64,000 nucleotides of DNA from Lasioglossum baleicum (lineage: Eukaryota > Arthropoda > Insecta > Hymenoptera > Halictidae), in NCBI RefSeq assembly GCF_051020765.1, contig NW_027469204.1, positions 124,001-188,000 on the forward strand. The letters run 5' to 3'. The notes under the pieces were generated by a model. That model was not told the DNA's origin and ran no database searches. It saw nothing but the letters and a program-made list of their open reading frames with translations. Position 1 is the stretch's first letter; each line of letters starts with the position of its first letter. Shown here in pieces: positions 47,701-59,334 of the stretch. A program made the translations under genes and the position numbers.

Positions 47701-50700
47701 AAGTCAGGTGTCGATCCTTTGGAGTACGATCCCACATCCTTTGAGCGCCCAACTGCTGAGACAATAGGCGCACTTTTCGTGTGATTCCGAGGGACAGATC
47801 AGGCATTCCTGGATTCGATGCGCTGTACATTATTTTTAAAGAAAACCTTTAACCGCGGGTTGAAAATTAATGTAGAGCACCAATCCGTTTGATAATGTTT
47901 CCAGTTGGTGTAAAGTCAGACGTTTTACGGAAGGCCATAACCTCCGAAAGCCCAGCGCCCAGTATCGAGAGTATCACATGGTGTTCAGTGGTAGAAATTA
48001 ACATACATTTTATCAGGCGCACAAGTAGTTTTCATGTAAGAATAACAAAATCGAGGGTCAAGCAGTTCGAGAAAGTTACTACCTTCTTTGAGAATCGAAC
48101 GGCTAAGTCAATAGCTTCATACATTCTGTGACTCCAAAAGTCAAACCAGATATACCGAGAGTAAATGGGCTGTACAGTATTGGTAAAAAATACCCTAATT
48201 CGAGGAATGAATACTAAAATAGAGCGTCATAACCGTGTCAGAACATAACAATTGCGATAAAGTCAAACGTTTTACCGAATGCCATACCGACTGTGATGCT
48301 GACCCGTCGTATCGAGAGTATAGCTTGGAGATTCGTGAAACACATTAGTATACACTGTAGTCATGTCGTCTTATATTCACGTATGAATTTGAAGATCGAT
48401 GGTGAAACCGTTCGAGACCGTTACGACCATCTACGTGATTGGAACTGCTAAGTCAGTAGCCTCAGGTGCCCTGTGTTTCCGATGGGCATACCAGGTATTC
48501 CTGGAGTAAATCCGCTGATCAGTATTGGCAATTGACACTTTAATTCGCTACTTGAAACCCAAAGCATAGTGTCAAACGGTTGTAGATTGTTACCAATTGG
48601 AGTAGAATCAATATTTCTGCTTTGGGCCTTAAGTTCAGAGAACATAACTCCCCGCATCGAGTGTATAATTTCGTGTTTCGAGAAGCAAATTACGATTCAC
48701 TTTAGTGGCGGTCAACTTAATTTCATCTATCCATAAGAATATCGCGAGTCAAGCCGGGCGAAAACGTTATAACCTTTCCTGTGAGTCGCACAGCTAATTC
48801 AAAAGCTTTACTAATCCAGTGATTCGGAGAGTCAAGCTAGTTATCCCGGGAATCAATACGCTGAAAACTGTTGGCAACAGATACGTGAATCCGCGGAATG
48901 TATAGTAAAGTAGAGAATCAATCCCTCGGAGAACATTACCAAATGGTGTAAAGTCCTTGGTATTCCGAATACCTTACCTTCTGTGAACCTAACACGCTGT
49001 ATCGATTGTATATCTGCGTGATCAGAGAAACATATTTGTATACATTTTAATGACGGGCACCTCATTTACATATATGAATAGAAGAACCAAGAGCAATGCC
49101 TTTCGAGAACGTTACCGCCTTCTTTAAGTGTCGAACGGCTATGTTAATAGCTTCACCTGTCCTGTGATTCCAAGAGTCAAACCAGGTAGTCCGCATCTAT
49201 ACGCGCCGTCCAGTATTGGCATTTGGCACGCAATTTCACGGTATATATATATTAAAGTACAAAGTCGCAAGCTTCTGCAACATTACATATTGCTATATAG
49301 TCAAACTTTTTACCGAAGGATATACTTTTCCAGAAGATACCCCGCTTCATCGAGAGTACAACTTCGTGTTCAGAGGATCAAATTAGTACACATTCTAGCG
49401 AGGTGGACCTTAATTTCATTTTGAGTAGGAAGATTAAGGGTCAAACCATTCGAGAAAGATACCTCGTTCTTTGAGATTGAAACGGTTGTGTTAGTAGCTT
49501 CATACATCCTGTGGCTTAGAAAGTCAAACGAGATATTCCTGGAGTATGCTCGCTGCACGGCATTGGCGATAGATATCTTAATTCGAGGAGTGAATATTGA
49601 AATAGATCGGTACACCTTGTGGGAACTAACAATTGATATAATGTCAAACATTTCACCCGATGCCTTACCGTCCGAGAAGATAACGAGCCGTATCGAGAGA
49701 ATAGCTTCATGTTTAGAGAAGCCAAATAGTATACAATTTAGTGATGGCATCTTAAATTCATTTAAAAATTAGAATATCGAGATACGAAGCCTTCGAGAGA
49801 GTAACCACCTTGTGTCAGAGTGGAACAGCTACGTCAATAGCTTTACCCATCCCGTGATTACAAGAGTCGACCAGGTATTCCGGGAGTAAATTGGCTGAAA
49901 ATTATTTGCAATAGATACCTTATGTCGCGGTTTGAACGTTGAAGTAGAGCTTCAATTCGTTTGACAACGTTAAGAATTGCTGCAAAGTCAAACGTTTTAC
50001 CCAAGACGTTACCCACGAAAAACTAACCCGATAGATTTAGAGTATGACACCGCGTTCAGTGGGACGAATTAGTGTACAATTTATTGACGAGCTCCTTCAC
50101 TTCATATACGAATCAGAAGATTCATGGCGAATCCGCTCCAGCACATTGCCGCCTTCTGTGAGAGTGGAACGTCTAAGTCAGTAGCATCACATATCCTCTT
50201 ATTCCGGTAGTCAAACTAGGTATTCCAGCATTAAGTCCGCTGAACTGTGTTCGCAATGTACAGAGACAAACCGTTGTAGAAGGTTACATATTCGCAGAGA
50301 CTTTATGCCGGGGGCCTTACTTTCCGCGAATCTCACCCGCTATATCGATAGTATATCTAGTTCTTCAGGGAACTAAATTAGTATACATCCAAGTGTCGCG
50401 CACTATAACTTCATGAATGACTTAGGAGATCGGGGGTCAAACCGTTCCCGTACGTTACCACCTCCTGTGAGAGACGAATGGCTATGTCAATAGCTGCACA
50501 TATCCTGATATTTCGGTAGTCAAACCAGGTATTCCGGGAGTTTCTCCGATGATCAGTGTTGGCAATAGACGCCTTATCCCGCGGCATGAAAATTAAAGTA
50601 CAGAGTGTAACCGTTGGTGCACATACGCAAATGGTGTATAGTCAGCCTTTTTAACAATTACCTTACCTGCCGAGAATCTAACCCGCTGCACCGATTGTGT

Positions 50701-53700
50701 TTCCTAGTGTCCACAGATACCAATTAGACTTTTTAGCTGACGAACGCCCTATATTCATGTATGAATAGAAAAATCGACAGTCAAACCGTTCGGGATCGTT
50801 ACGAACTTCTATGAGATTTCAACGGCGAAGTCAATAGCTTTACTCAGCCGGTGATGACTAGTGCGAAGCCCGATATTGCAGGAGTAAGTCCGCTGAACAG
50901 TATTGGCAATAGATACAATAATTCACTGTATGAGAATTAAAATGGGGTGTCAAATCATCGCCCAACATTACCAATTCGTACTACGTCATTCTTTTTTCCC
51001 AATATCTTATCTTGCGTAAACCTAACACGTTGTAGCGAGTGCCTCGCTTGATGCTCACGGAAACAAATGAGTAAACATTTTAGTGGACGGACACCACATT
51101 TATGTGTATAAGTATCACCATCGGGAATCAAATCTTTCGGAAACGTTTCCACCTGCTCTGTGCGTCGCACAGCTAAGTCAATAACTTCACATGTCCTGTC
51201 CCTCCGAGAGTCGTCTCAGGTATGCCCTGAGTAAATCTGATGAACATTATTGGCAATAGACACCTTAATACAGTGAATGAATACTATTGCAGACCGAGAA
51301 ACCGTTACAGAACGTTACCTATTGGTATAGAATCCATCGCTGTACCGATAGCCCTACCTTCTGAAAAGCTAACCCGCCGTATACATAGTATAATATTGTG
51401 AACAGAGAAAGAACCTAGACAACATTTCATGTCGGGCATCTAAACTTCATGCATGAATTAGATGATCGACGGTCAATCCGTCCGGGAACGTTACCACCCT
51501 CTTTGAGAGCCGAACGGCTATGTCAATAACTTCACTTATACTCTGATTCCGAGGGTCATACCAGATAAATCTTGTAAGACTGTAATAAATCCGCTGAACA
51601 GTATTAACAATGGAAACCTTATTTCACGGCTTGAATATTGAAGCAGACCGTCAAATCATTGTCGTACGTTACATATTGGTATAGAGTTAAACACTTTGAA
51701 GATCGCCTTACCCACGGAGAAGCTAACCCGCTGTATCGAGTGTATAACTTCGTGGCCAGAGAAGCAAAATAGTATAAATTTTGGCGACGGGCAACAAAAT
51801 TTCAACTATGTATCAGCAGATAGAGAGGAAAACTCTTTCAGAACGTTTCCGCCTTCTTTGAGAGTCGCACAAGTACGTCAATAGCTTCACGTATTGTGAT
51901 TCCGAGCGTCAAACCAGGTAATCCGTAAGCAAATCCGCTGAACAACATTGACAATAGAGACCGTAATTCACGGTATGAATATTAATATATAGCGTCATAC
52001 CTTTTGAGAACATTACCCACTGCTATGAAGTCATAAGCTTTACCGAAGGCCATACCCTCCGACGAAACTGACCCGCTGTATCGGGACTATTACTTCGTGT
52101 ATAGCGAAGAAAATTCATCTACATTTTAGTGACGGGACCCCTTATTTCATTTAGGAATTAGAAGATTGAGTGTTGAACCGTTCGGGATCGTTACCTCATT
52201 CTTTGGGAGACGAACAGCTAAGTCAATAACTACACTTGTGGTTCCGAGAGTCATATTAGGTAATACGGGTGTAACTCCGCTGAACTGTATTGGCAATAGA
52301 CAGCATAATTCACGGTATGAATATTGAAGTACAGCGGCATACCGTAGGAGTACTTTACCAATTAAAATAAAGTCAAACGATTCACTGAAAACCTTACTCT
52401 CCGAAAGACTAGCGCCACGTATCGAGAGTATATCTTGGTGTTCGGTGGGTCATATTAGTATAAATTTTAGTGAGGGGCACCATAATATTGCGTATGAGTT
52501 AGAAGATCAAGTGTCAAGCCTTTCGAAAACATTTCCAACTTCTTTGATACTTGAACTGCTGAGTTAATAGTTTCTGCCATCCTGCGATTCCGATAGTACA
52601 ACCAGGTGTTCGAGGAGTATAGACACAGACGGGTATTGGCAATGGACACCATAAATCACCGTTCTATACTAAGGTAGTTCGTCAAACCATTTGAGACGGA
52701 TACCAGTTTCTACAAGCACAAACGTTTTAGCGAAGGACTTACAATCGGAGGACCTGACCCGCTTCATCGATAGCATATCTTCGTGATCAGATAATGAAAT
52801 TAGTATTCCTTACATAGACGGGCATCTTATCTTGATGTATGAATTAGAAGGTTAAGGATCAATCCGCGCAAGAACGTTACCACCTTCTGTGAAAGACGAA
52901 CGGCTAAGTGTGACGCTTCACCTATCCTGTGATTCCTGGAGGCAAAGAAAGTTGTTCCGGGAGTAAATTCGCAGAACAGTATTGGTAATAGACACCTTAG
53001 ATCACGGTTTGAATATTAAAATAGATTGTCACGCAGTTTGAGAACGTTACTATTGCAATAAATTCACACGTTTTACCGAAGGCGCTACCTGCTGCGAACA
53101 TCACCCGCTGTGTCGAGAATATAACTTCGTGATCAGAGAAAGAAGTGAGTATTCATTTCAGTGATTGCAACTTTATCTTCACTCATGAATTAGAAGATCG
53201 TGTGTCAAACCGTACGAGAACGTTGGCACCTTCTGTGAGAGACGCATGGCTAATTCAATAGCTTCACCAATCCTGTGATTCGGAGAGTCAAACCATGTAT
53301 TCTGAGAGTAAGTCTGCTGAAGAGCTTTGGCAGTAAGCAGCATGATTCACGGTTTGAATATGAAAGTAGAGCGTCAAACCGTTTAAGAATACTACTTACT
53401 GGTATAACATATGACACTTTAACGGATACCTTACCTTCAGAGACTATGGCCCAGCGGTATCGTGGGTATAACATCGTGTTCATAGAATCAAACTAGCAAA
53501 CATTTTAGTGACAGACTCGTTAGTTTCGTCTATGAATTGGAAGATCGAGTGTCAAAGGGTTCGATCTCGTTACCAGCTTCTTGGAGAGCCGAACGGCTGC
53601 GCCAACAGTTCCACCAGTAGTCGTGATTCCGAGAGTTAAGCCTGCGATTCCAGGGCTAAGTCCGCTGAACAGTATTGGCAATAGGCACCTTAATTATCGC

Positions 53701-54375
53701 TTTGAATATTAAACTGCAGAGTCAATCCGCTGGAGAACATAACCAATTTTTATATAGTCATACTACTTATCGAACACTTTACCTTCGTAGAACTAGTCCC
53801 ACTGTATAGAGTATCATGCATCGTGCCCACGGAAGCTAAATTGTAGACTTTTTAGCTGACGCACTGCTTTCTTTCATGTATGAATACCAAAGTCGACAGT
53901 CAAACCGTTGCAGATCGATTCCACCATTCTTGAAATCCCCACACCTAAGTCAATAGCTACTCCTATCCTGTGATTGCGAGAAACGCAGTATTTCAGGCGT
54001 AAATGCTCTGAACAATATTGGAAATAGATACCGTAATTCACGGTCTGATTATTTCAGTGGCGCTTGAAACCGTTTGAGAGCGTTACCAATTTGTATAAAT
54101 TAAAACACATTACAGATGGCCATACCCTCGGAGATGCGAACTCGCCGTTTCGAGACTATAACTTCGTGTTCAGAGAAAGAAACTAGTCTTCATTTTAGTG
54201 ACGTGGAACGCAAATTCATTATGAATAAGAAGATCGTGGGTCAAACCGTTCGAGAAAGTTAGCACCTTCCTTAATATTCGAAGGGCTAACACAATCGCTT
54301 CACCAATCCTGCGATTCCGAAAGTCAAACGAGATATTCCGGGAGTAAATGCGCTGTACAGTATTTGCAATAGATT
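44705..54375 (+). repeat. ~345-bp satellite array 2, left part
   Basis: About 28 forward monomers of the same dimeric satellite as array 1, starting inside a monomer (CAGATAGTCCGCGTC...). No direction switch was seen. Monomers are again diverged. The array is interrupted by the copia element; the broken monomer resumes at 59335 without loss apart from the duplicated AGATT. No gene was found inside. Confidence 0.95.
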
Positions 54376-54625
54376 TGTTGTAATATGAGTAATTTCTTTT
54401 ATACAATAATTTCACGAATGCAACGCACAGTGGTGTCGCGTGGTTGGTCGCGGTGTTTTGCTAAATTCGAACTTTGTGACGTTAGGCAGCGTGAGTGTGT
54501 TTTAAACAAATGTAGTTGGACTGTGGTCACTATAGAAATATGTAAATAATTTATTATAACATATTGTACAGAAATAAATAGTTGTCCCGAGTTGATCCTT
54601 GATCCTGTCGTGAATTAATTTAACA
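54376..54625 (+). repeat. 5' LTR of copia element
   Basis: 250 bp beginning TGTTGTAATATGAG and ending AATTTAACA. It contains a polyadenylation-type AATAAA at 54573-54578. It differs from the 3' LTR by three substitutions in the first 120 bp (T/G, T/C, T/G). A short open frame antisense to it is not credible. Confidence 0.97.
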
Positions 54626-54636
54626 TGGTAGCAGAG
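54626..54636 (+). other. Primer binding site of copia element
   Basis: TGGTAGCAGAG directly follows the 5' LTR. It fits the initiator tRNA-Met primer family used by many copia elements, where an internal tRNA fragment primes minus-strand synthesis. The precise primer is inferred. Confidence 0.8.
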
Positions 54637-54710
54637 GTCCGTGGTTCGAAACCAAGTTACTGAAAAAGTGAATTCGACAAACAAACGGAATTGATGTAGA
54701 GGATAATCAA

Positions 54711-57700
54711 ATGAGTGACAATTCTGAATACTTAGAAGGTAAAATTGTATCGTTGGCTCTTTCAACATCGAAAAACGAATTAGTTGATTTTTTGAAAATC
54801 TTTAAAATCAATGATGTGTTAAGATTTGTGAATATAGAAGAATTAAAGAACTTGAGTAGGAAAACAGATAAAAAAGATAAGGCCTACTCGTCGACTAAGG
54901 ATGAATTAATTGAAATCTTATCTGGTTATAGAGTGGAACAAATTTTAAAATATATAGGCATTGACGAGTTAAGGAAGGTATCAAAAAAGGTCATTTGTGA
55001 ACAAGAAGAGTTTCGTCGTAGAACTCAAGAAATACAGAACAAGGACGAAAACGAGAGCGTATCAGAACCGGAAAATATTTCATCAGACGACCAAGAAATG
55101 GCGACTAAGGAAGATGTGAAAGTGAATGTGTTCGATGGAAAAAATTATGGGATATGGAAAAAAAGAATATTATTATACTTGAAATGCAAAAAATGTGATG
55201 CGCCAGCAATTAGAGAAAGAAGACATAACGAGAAACAAGAAGATTGGGACGATTTAAATTTGAAAGCCATGAATTACATATACTGCAGCATTACAGATGA
55301 ACAATTGGAATTTGTTAGTGATCAAGATACGGCTCTAGAAATTATGAAGAAATTTGATGAAATATATTTGAGAGAATCAACGGCTCTGCAGATTTGTGTC
55401 AGGAATAAGATCGAAAGATTAAAACTTAAAGACTTTGATGAATCAAGCACATTTTTTAGTGAATTCGAAAAAGAAATAAATGTATTAAGAAGTGCCGGAG
55501 CAAAAGTAAGCGAGCGCGAGAAACTTGATTATATGCTAAAAACCTTACCAGATTCACTAAATTATCTGGGAGATTTGATAGACGCAATGCCAGAGAGGGA
55601 TCGCACTTGTGAATTTATTAAATGTAAGATAAGTATGTGGGAAGTACAAAGCAGAGAAGAAAGCGGCAGAAAAAAATCGAGTACATTCCAAGTCGAGAAA
55701 AAAAGTTATAAATGTTATGGATGCGGAAAACTTGGACACTTCAAGGAAGACTGCCGAAATCCGTGGCATCATGGAACTGATAGTAGGGGTTCGGATGGAG
55801 CAACAGAGCAAGGAGGTGCATTTCAGCCGTCATACAATAAGCAGTTCCGCAGCCGAGGAAGAGGGGACGGAAGAGGCCAAAACTACGGCAGAGGCAGAGG
55901 AAGAATGTGGCAACAGCGAGGTGGCAGAGGCAGCCAGCACGACGCAAGATACAGCGAGCGTTATAATGACCCTGATATTAGTACGTTTTTAACTCAAATC
56001 GAGAAAAAAGATTCATACCTGTACGAGGCAGACGCTCTCCTATGTATAACGAATGAGATTGAATGGATTTTGGATAGTGGCTGTTTAGATCATATTATTA
56101 ACGATGATTCAATTTTTCTAGAACATATAAATTTGAAAGAACCTATTAATATTAAAGTATGTGATGGGCGAAATTTGACAGGTAATAAGATAAGAAAAGT
56201 ATTGACGTACTTCATAGTGTATGGGAAAAAAATTAAAACTATTATTTCAAATGTTTTCTTTGTTAAAGAAATGGATAAGAATCTAATTAGTTATGCAAAA
56301 GTTACTGATAATAATAAAATAGTTTCAATCGGTAAAACTTCGAAAATTTATAATGGCTATGGGAACTTAGTTGGAATCGCATTCAAAGAGAACGGTCTTT
56401 ATAAAATAAGTAGTCTTATTGAAAAGGAAAAACCTTATGCAGGTAATATTGAGAAAATGACGTTGAAAGAAAAATATCATAGACTATTGGGGCATGTTAA
56501 TTTTCAATATTTAGATAAAATGTGCAAGCATAAATTAGTGGAAGGATTGCCTAATGAATTTGAAAAAGTATAATTAAAATGTGGAACATGTATTCAAAAT
56601 AAAATGCACAATTTGAGATTTGATAATAATAGACATCGTGCGAATGAAATCTTAGAATTGATTCATACTGATTTAAATGGGCCTCATGCAACAACAGGCT
56701 ATGACGGGTCAAAATATTTTTTATCATTTATTGATGATTTTAGTAAGTGTGCAATTGTTTATCCGATAAAGAGTAAGAGTGAAGTAGTAGATTGCTTTAT
56801 TGAATATTTAAATAAAGTAGAGAATTTGAGCGGGAAAAGAGTAAAAAGATTACGGTGTGACAATGGTACAGAATATATTAATAATGAAATGTTTAATTTG
56901 ATTAAGAATAAATGGATTTTCATGGAACCGTGTCCACCATATGCACATGAATTAAATGGAACGGCTGAACGTTATAACAGATCGATTATGAATTCAGCTC
57001 GATGCTTGTTATCTGATTCTAAAGTTCAACAAAAATACTGGCCAGAAGTAATTAAAGCAGCAGCTTACTTGAGAAATAGAACAGTTGCAAATACGATTGA
57101 AAATAAAACACCGTTTGAAATTTTGTTCGGAATTAAGCCGAATATTAGAAATTAGAAATTATACGGTAGTAAAGTATTCGTTAGAGTGCCAGAAGTTAAG
57201 AGAAATTCCAAATGGGATAGAAAAGCCGATATAGGAATACTTGTAGGATATGAAAATAATGGGTATAGGGTTTTGATAAATAATAAAGTTATATTAACTA
57301 GACACGTGGAAATTATTGAAGATAATGAAAATTTGATAGGATCAGGGACTTCAAAAGATAATGACGATATATCTGAAATTGTATTGGACAAAAACTATAT
57401 TTCGAAAGAAATTAAAAATGAAAAATTTATAGAAAGCGAGAATAGTTCTCAAAAAGAATTGAGGAGATCAAATAGAGATAGGAAGAAGCCAGATAGGTAC
57501 GGAAATGCTATTGATTCCAATTATATTTATGTAAACGTAGTAAGCGCAGACAGCCCAACAACTTATGAGGAATCTATCCAAAGTAATGATTATGATTTAT
57601 GGAAAGAAGCGATGGATAGAGAAATGAATTGTTTAAGGAAAAACAAAACGTGGGAATTGGTCGAGAAACCGAAAAATACGAAAATATTAGATCTTAAATG

Positions 57701-59060
57701 GGTATATACAAATAAGTCTGACGGTAGAAAGAAAGCAAGATTAGTTGTGAGAGGATTTCAGCAGAGAGAAATACTTGAGGATATTTATTCGCCAGTTGCT
57801 AAGATTCAAACATTAAAATTATTGTTAGCATATTGTGTACAATTTGGATTAATTATTATGCAAATGGATGTAGAGACGGCTTTTTTTAACGGAACCGTTA
57901 AATCGGAAGTTTATGTTAAACAACCAAAGGGTTATGATGATGGAACAGAAAAAGTATGTAAGCTCATAAAAGCATTGTATGGTTTGAGAGAAAGTCCGAG
58001 AGCTTGGTATGAATGTTTTGATGAGTTCATAATTAAACTAGGTTTTCAGAGAAGTGAAATTGATTATTGTCTTTATATGCTATATCTTGGAGAGGAGATA
58101 ATATTTTTGATTCTATTTGTTGATGATTTACTGATATGTGGTAAAGATGGAAAACGGATTGACGAAATAAAAAATAAACTATCACAGAGATTAGCAATGA
58201 AGGATCTTGGGGAAATTAAAACTTATTTAGAAATAAACATTGAATATGATCATGAGAAATGTAAAATGACACTTAATCAAAGTGACTATATAGAGTCTCT
58301 AGCTAGGAAGTATAATTTGGAAAATGCGAAATTGTATGCTACGCCTATGGAGCAAAATTTAAGTTTGGAACCCGCTCAGTCAGCCTCAGATGAAATCAAA
58401 TATCGGAATTTAATTGGAGCTTTGTTATACATAAGTACGGGAACAAGATTAGACGTGAGTTACAGTGTCAATTATATGAGTAGATTCCAAAATAGTTACA
58501 ATGAAACTCATTATAAATATGCACTGAGAATTTTAAAATATTTGTACTTAACTCAAGATTTGAGTTTAACGTACAAAAAGAATTTAAATAATGATATAAC
58601 AGATTCCTTTGTTGATGCTGACTGGGCAGGAGATAAATTTGATAGAAAATCAACTACAGGTTACGTAATACGATTTTTCGGAAATGTAATTTATTGGAAA
58701 TCAAAAAAACAAAGCAGTGTGACGAAATCGTCAACAGCTGCAGAGTATGTAGCTCTTTCTGAATGTGTGAGCGAAATAAAAGTTTGTGTGAAATTATTGA
58801 ATGAATTCAGAATTGAGATTGAAAAACCGATAAATATATATGAAGATAACTCAGGAGCTATTGCTATCGCAAAGTTTGGAAATTTTACAAAGAATTCTAA
58901 ACATATTGAAATACATTATCATTTCGTATACGAGTGCTATGAGAAGGGAATGATAACAATTATTAAAATTGAATCAGATTTGAATTTAGCAGATATATTA
59001 ACAAAAGCACTTGGTAGAATTAAATTTGAAAAGTTTAGAAATTCTTTGAATATTGTTTAG
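54711..59060 (+). pseudogene. copia gag-pol polyprotein with two in-frame stops
   Basis: One frame of 1,449 codons from ATG 54711 to TAG 59058-59060, interrupted by TAA at 56571-56573 (codon 621) and TAG at 57153-57155 (codon 815), with no frameshift. Gag has a UBN2-like region (about 139-310) and a zinc knuckle CYGCGKLGHFKEDC at 335-348, then an Arg/Gly-rich tract (380-410). Protease has DSG at 455-457. The GAG-pre-integrase His pair is near 590-595. Integrase shows D654, D717 and E753, a DD35E spacing. Reverse transcriptase has D1053 in QMDVETAFFNG and VDD at 1137-1139; RNase H has D1302/D1304, E1345 and D1379. The first stop separates the His pair from the CGTC of the integrase zinc site; the second lies between integrase and reverse transcriptase. 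The copy could still supply gag and protease, and its RNA could be mobilised in trans. Confidence 0.95.
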
Positions 59061-59065
59061 GAAAG

Positions 59066-59079
59066 AAATTAAGGAGGTG
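59066..59079 (+). other. Polypurine tract of copia element
   Basis: AAATTAAGGAGGTG lies directly upstream of the 3' LTR and six bases after the gag-pol stop. Its purine core AAGGAGG (59071-59077) is the probable plus-strand primer; the TG before the LTR is slightly unusual. Confidence 0.75.
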
Positions 59080-59329
59080 TGTTGTAATATGAGTAATTTC
59101 TGTTATACAATAATTTCACGAATGCAACGCACAGTGGTGTCGCGTGGCTGGTCGCGGTGTTTTGCTAAATTCGAACTGTGTGACGTTAGGCAGCGTGAGT
59201 GTGTTTTAAACAAATGTAGTTGGACTGTGGTCACTATAGAAATATGTAAATAATTTATTATAACATATTGTACAGAAATAAATAGTTGTCCCGAGTTGAT
59301 CCTTGATCCTGTCGTGAATTAATTTAACA
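59080..59329 (+). repeat. 3' LTR of copia element
   Basis: 250 bp, TGTTG...TTTAACA, same length as the 5' LTR with three differences. AATAAA at 59277-59282 lies at the same offset as in the 5' copy. Followed by AGATT, the target duplication. Confidence 0.97.
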
Positions 59330-59334
59330 AGATT

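Larger units (their letters stand above)
54376..59329 (+). mobile_element. Ty1/copia LTR retrotransposon, full length
   Basis: A 4,954-bp element with two 250-bp LTRs, a tRNA-type primer site directly after the 5' LTR, one gag-pol reading frame and a purine stretch before the 3' LTR. AGATT is duplicated at 54371-54375 and 59330-59334, giving the 5-bp target duplication expected for this class. Order of domains is gag, protease, integrase, reverse transcriptase, RNase H, which is diagnostic of copia as opposed to gypsy. The two LTRs differ at only three positions seen by eye, so the insertion is young relative to the satellite. Two in-frame stops interrupt pol. Confidence 0.98.

Noticed and set aside
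54502..54768. 88-codon open frame on the minus strand across the copia 5' LTR
   Set aside because: It overlaps the LTR, primer site and gag start and has no known domain.
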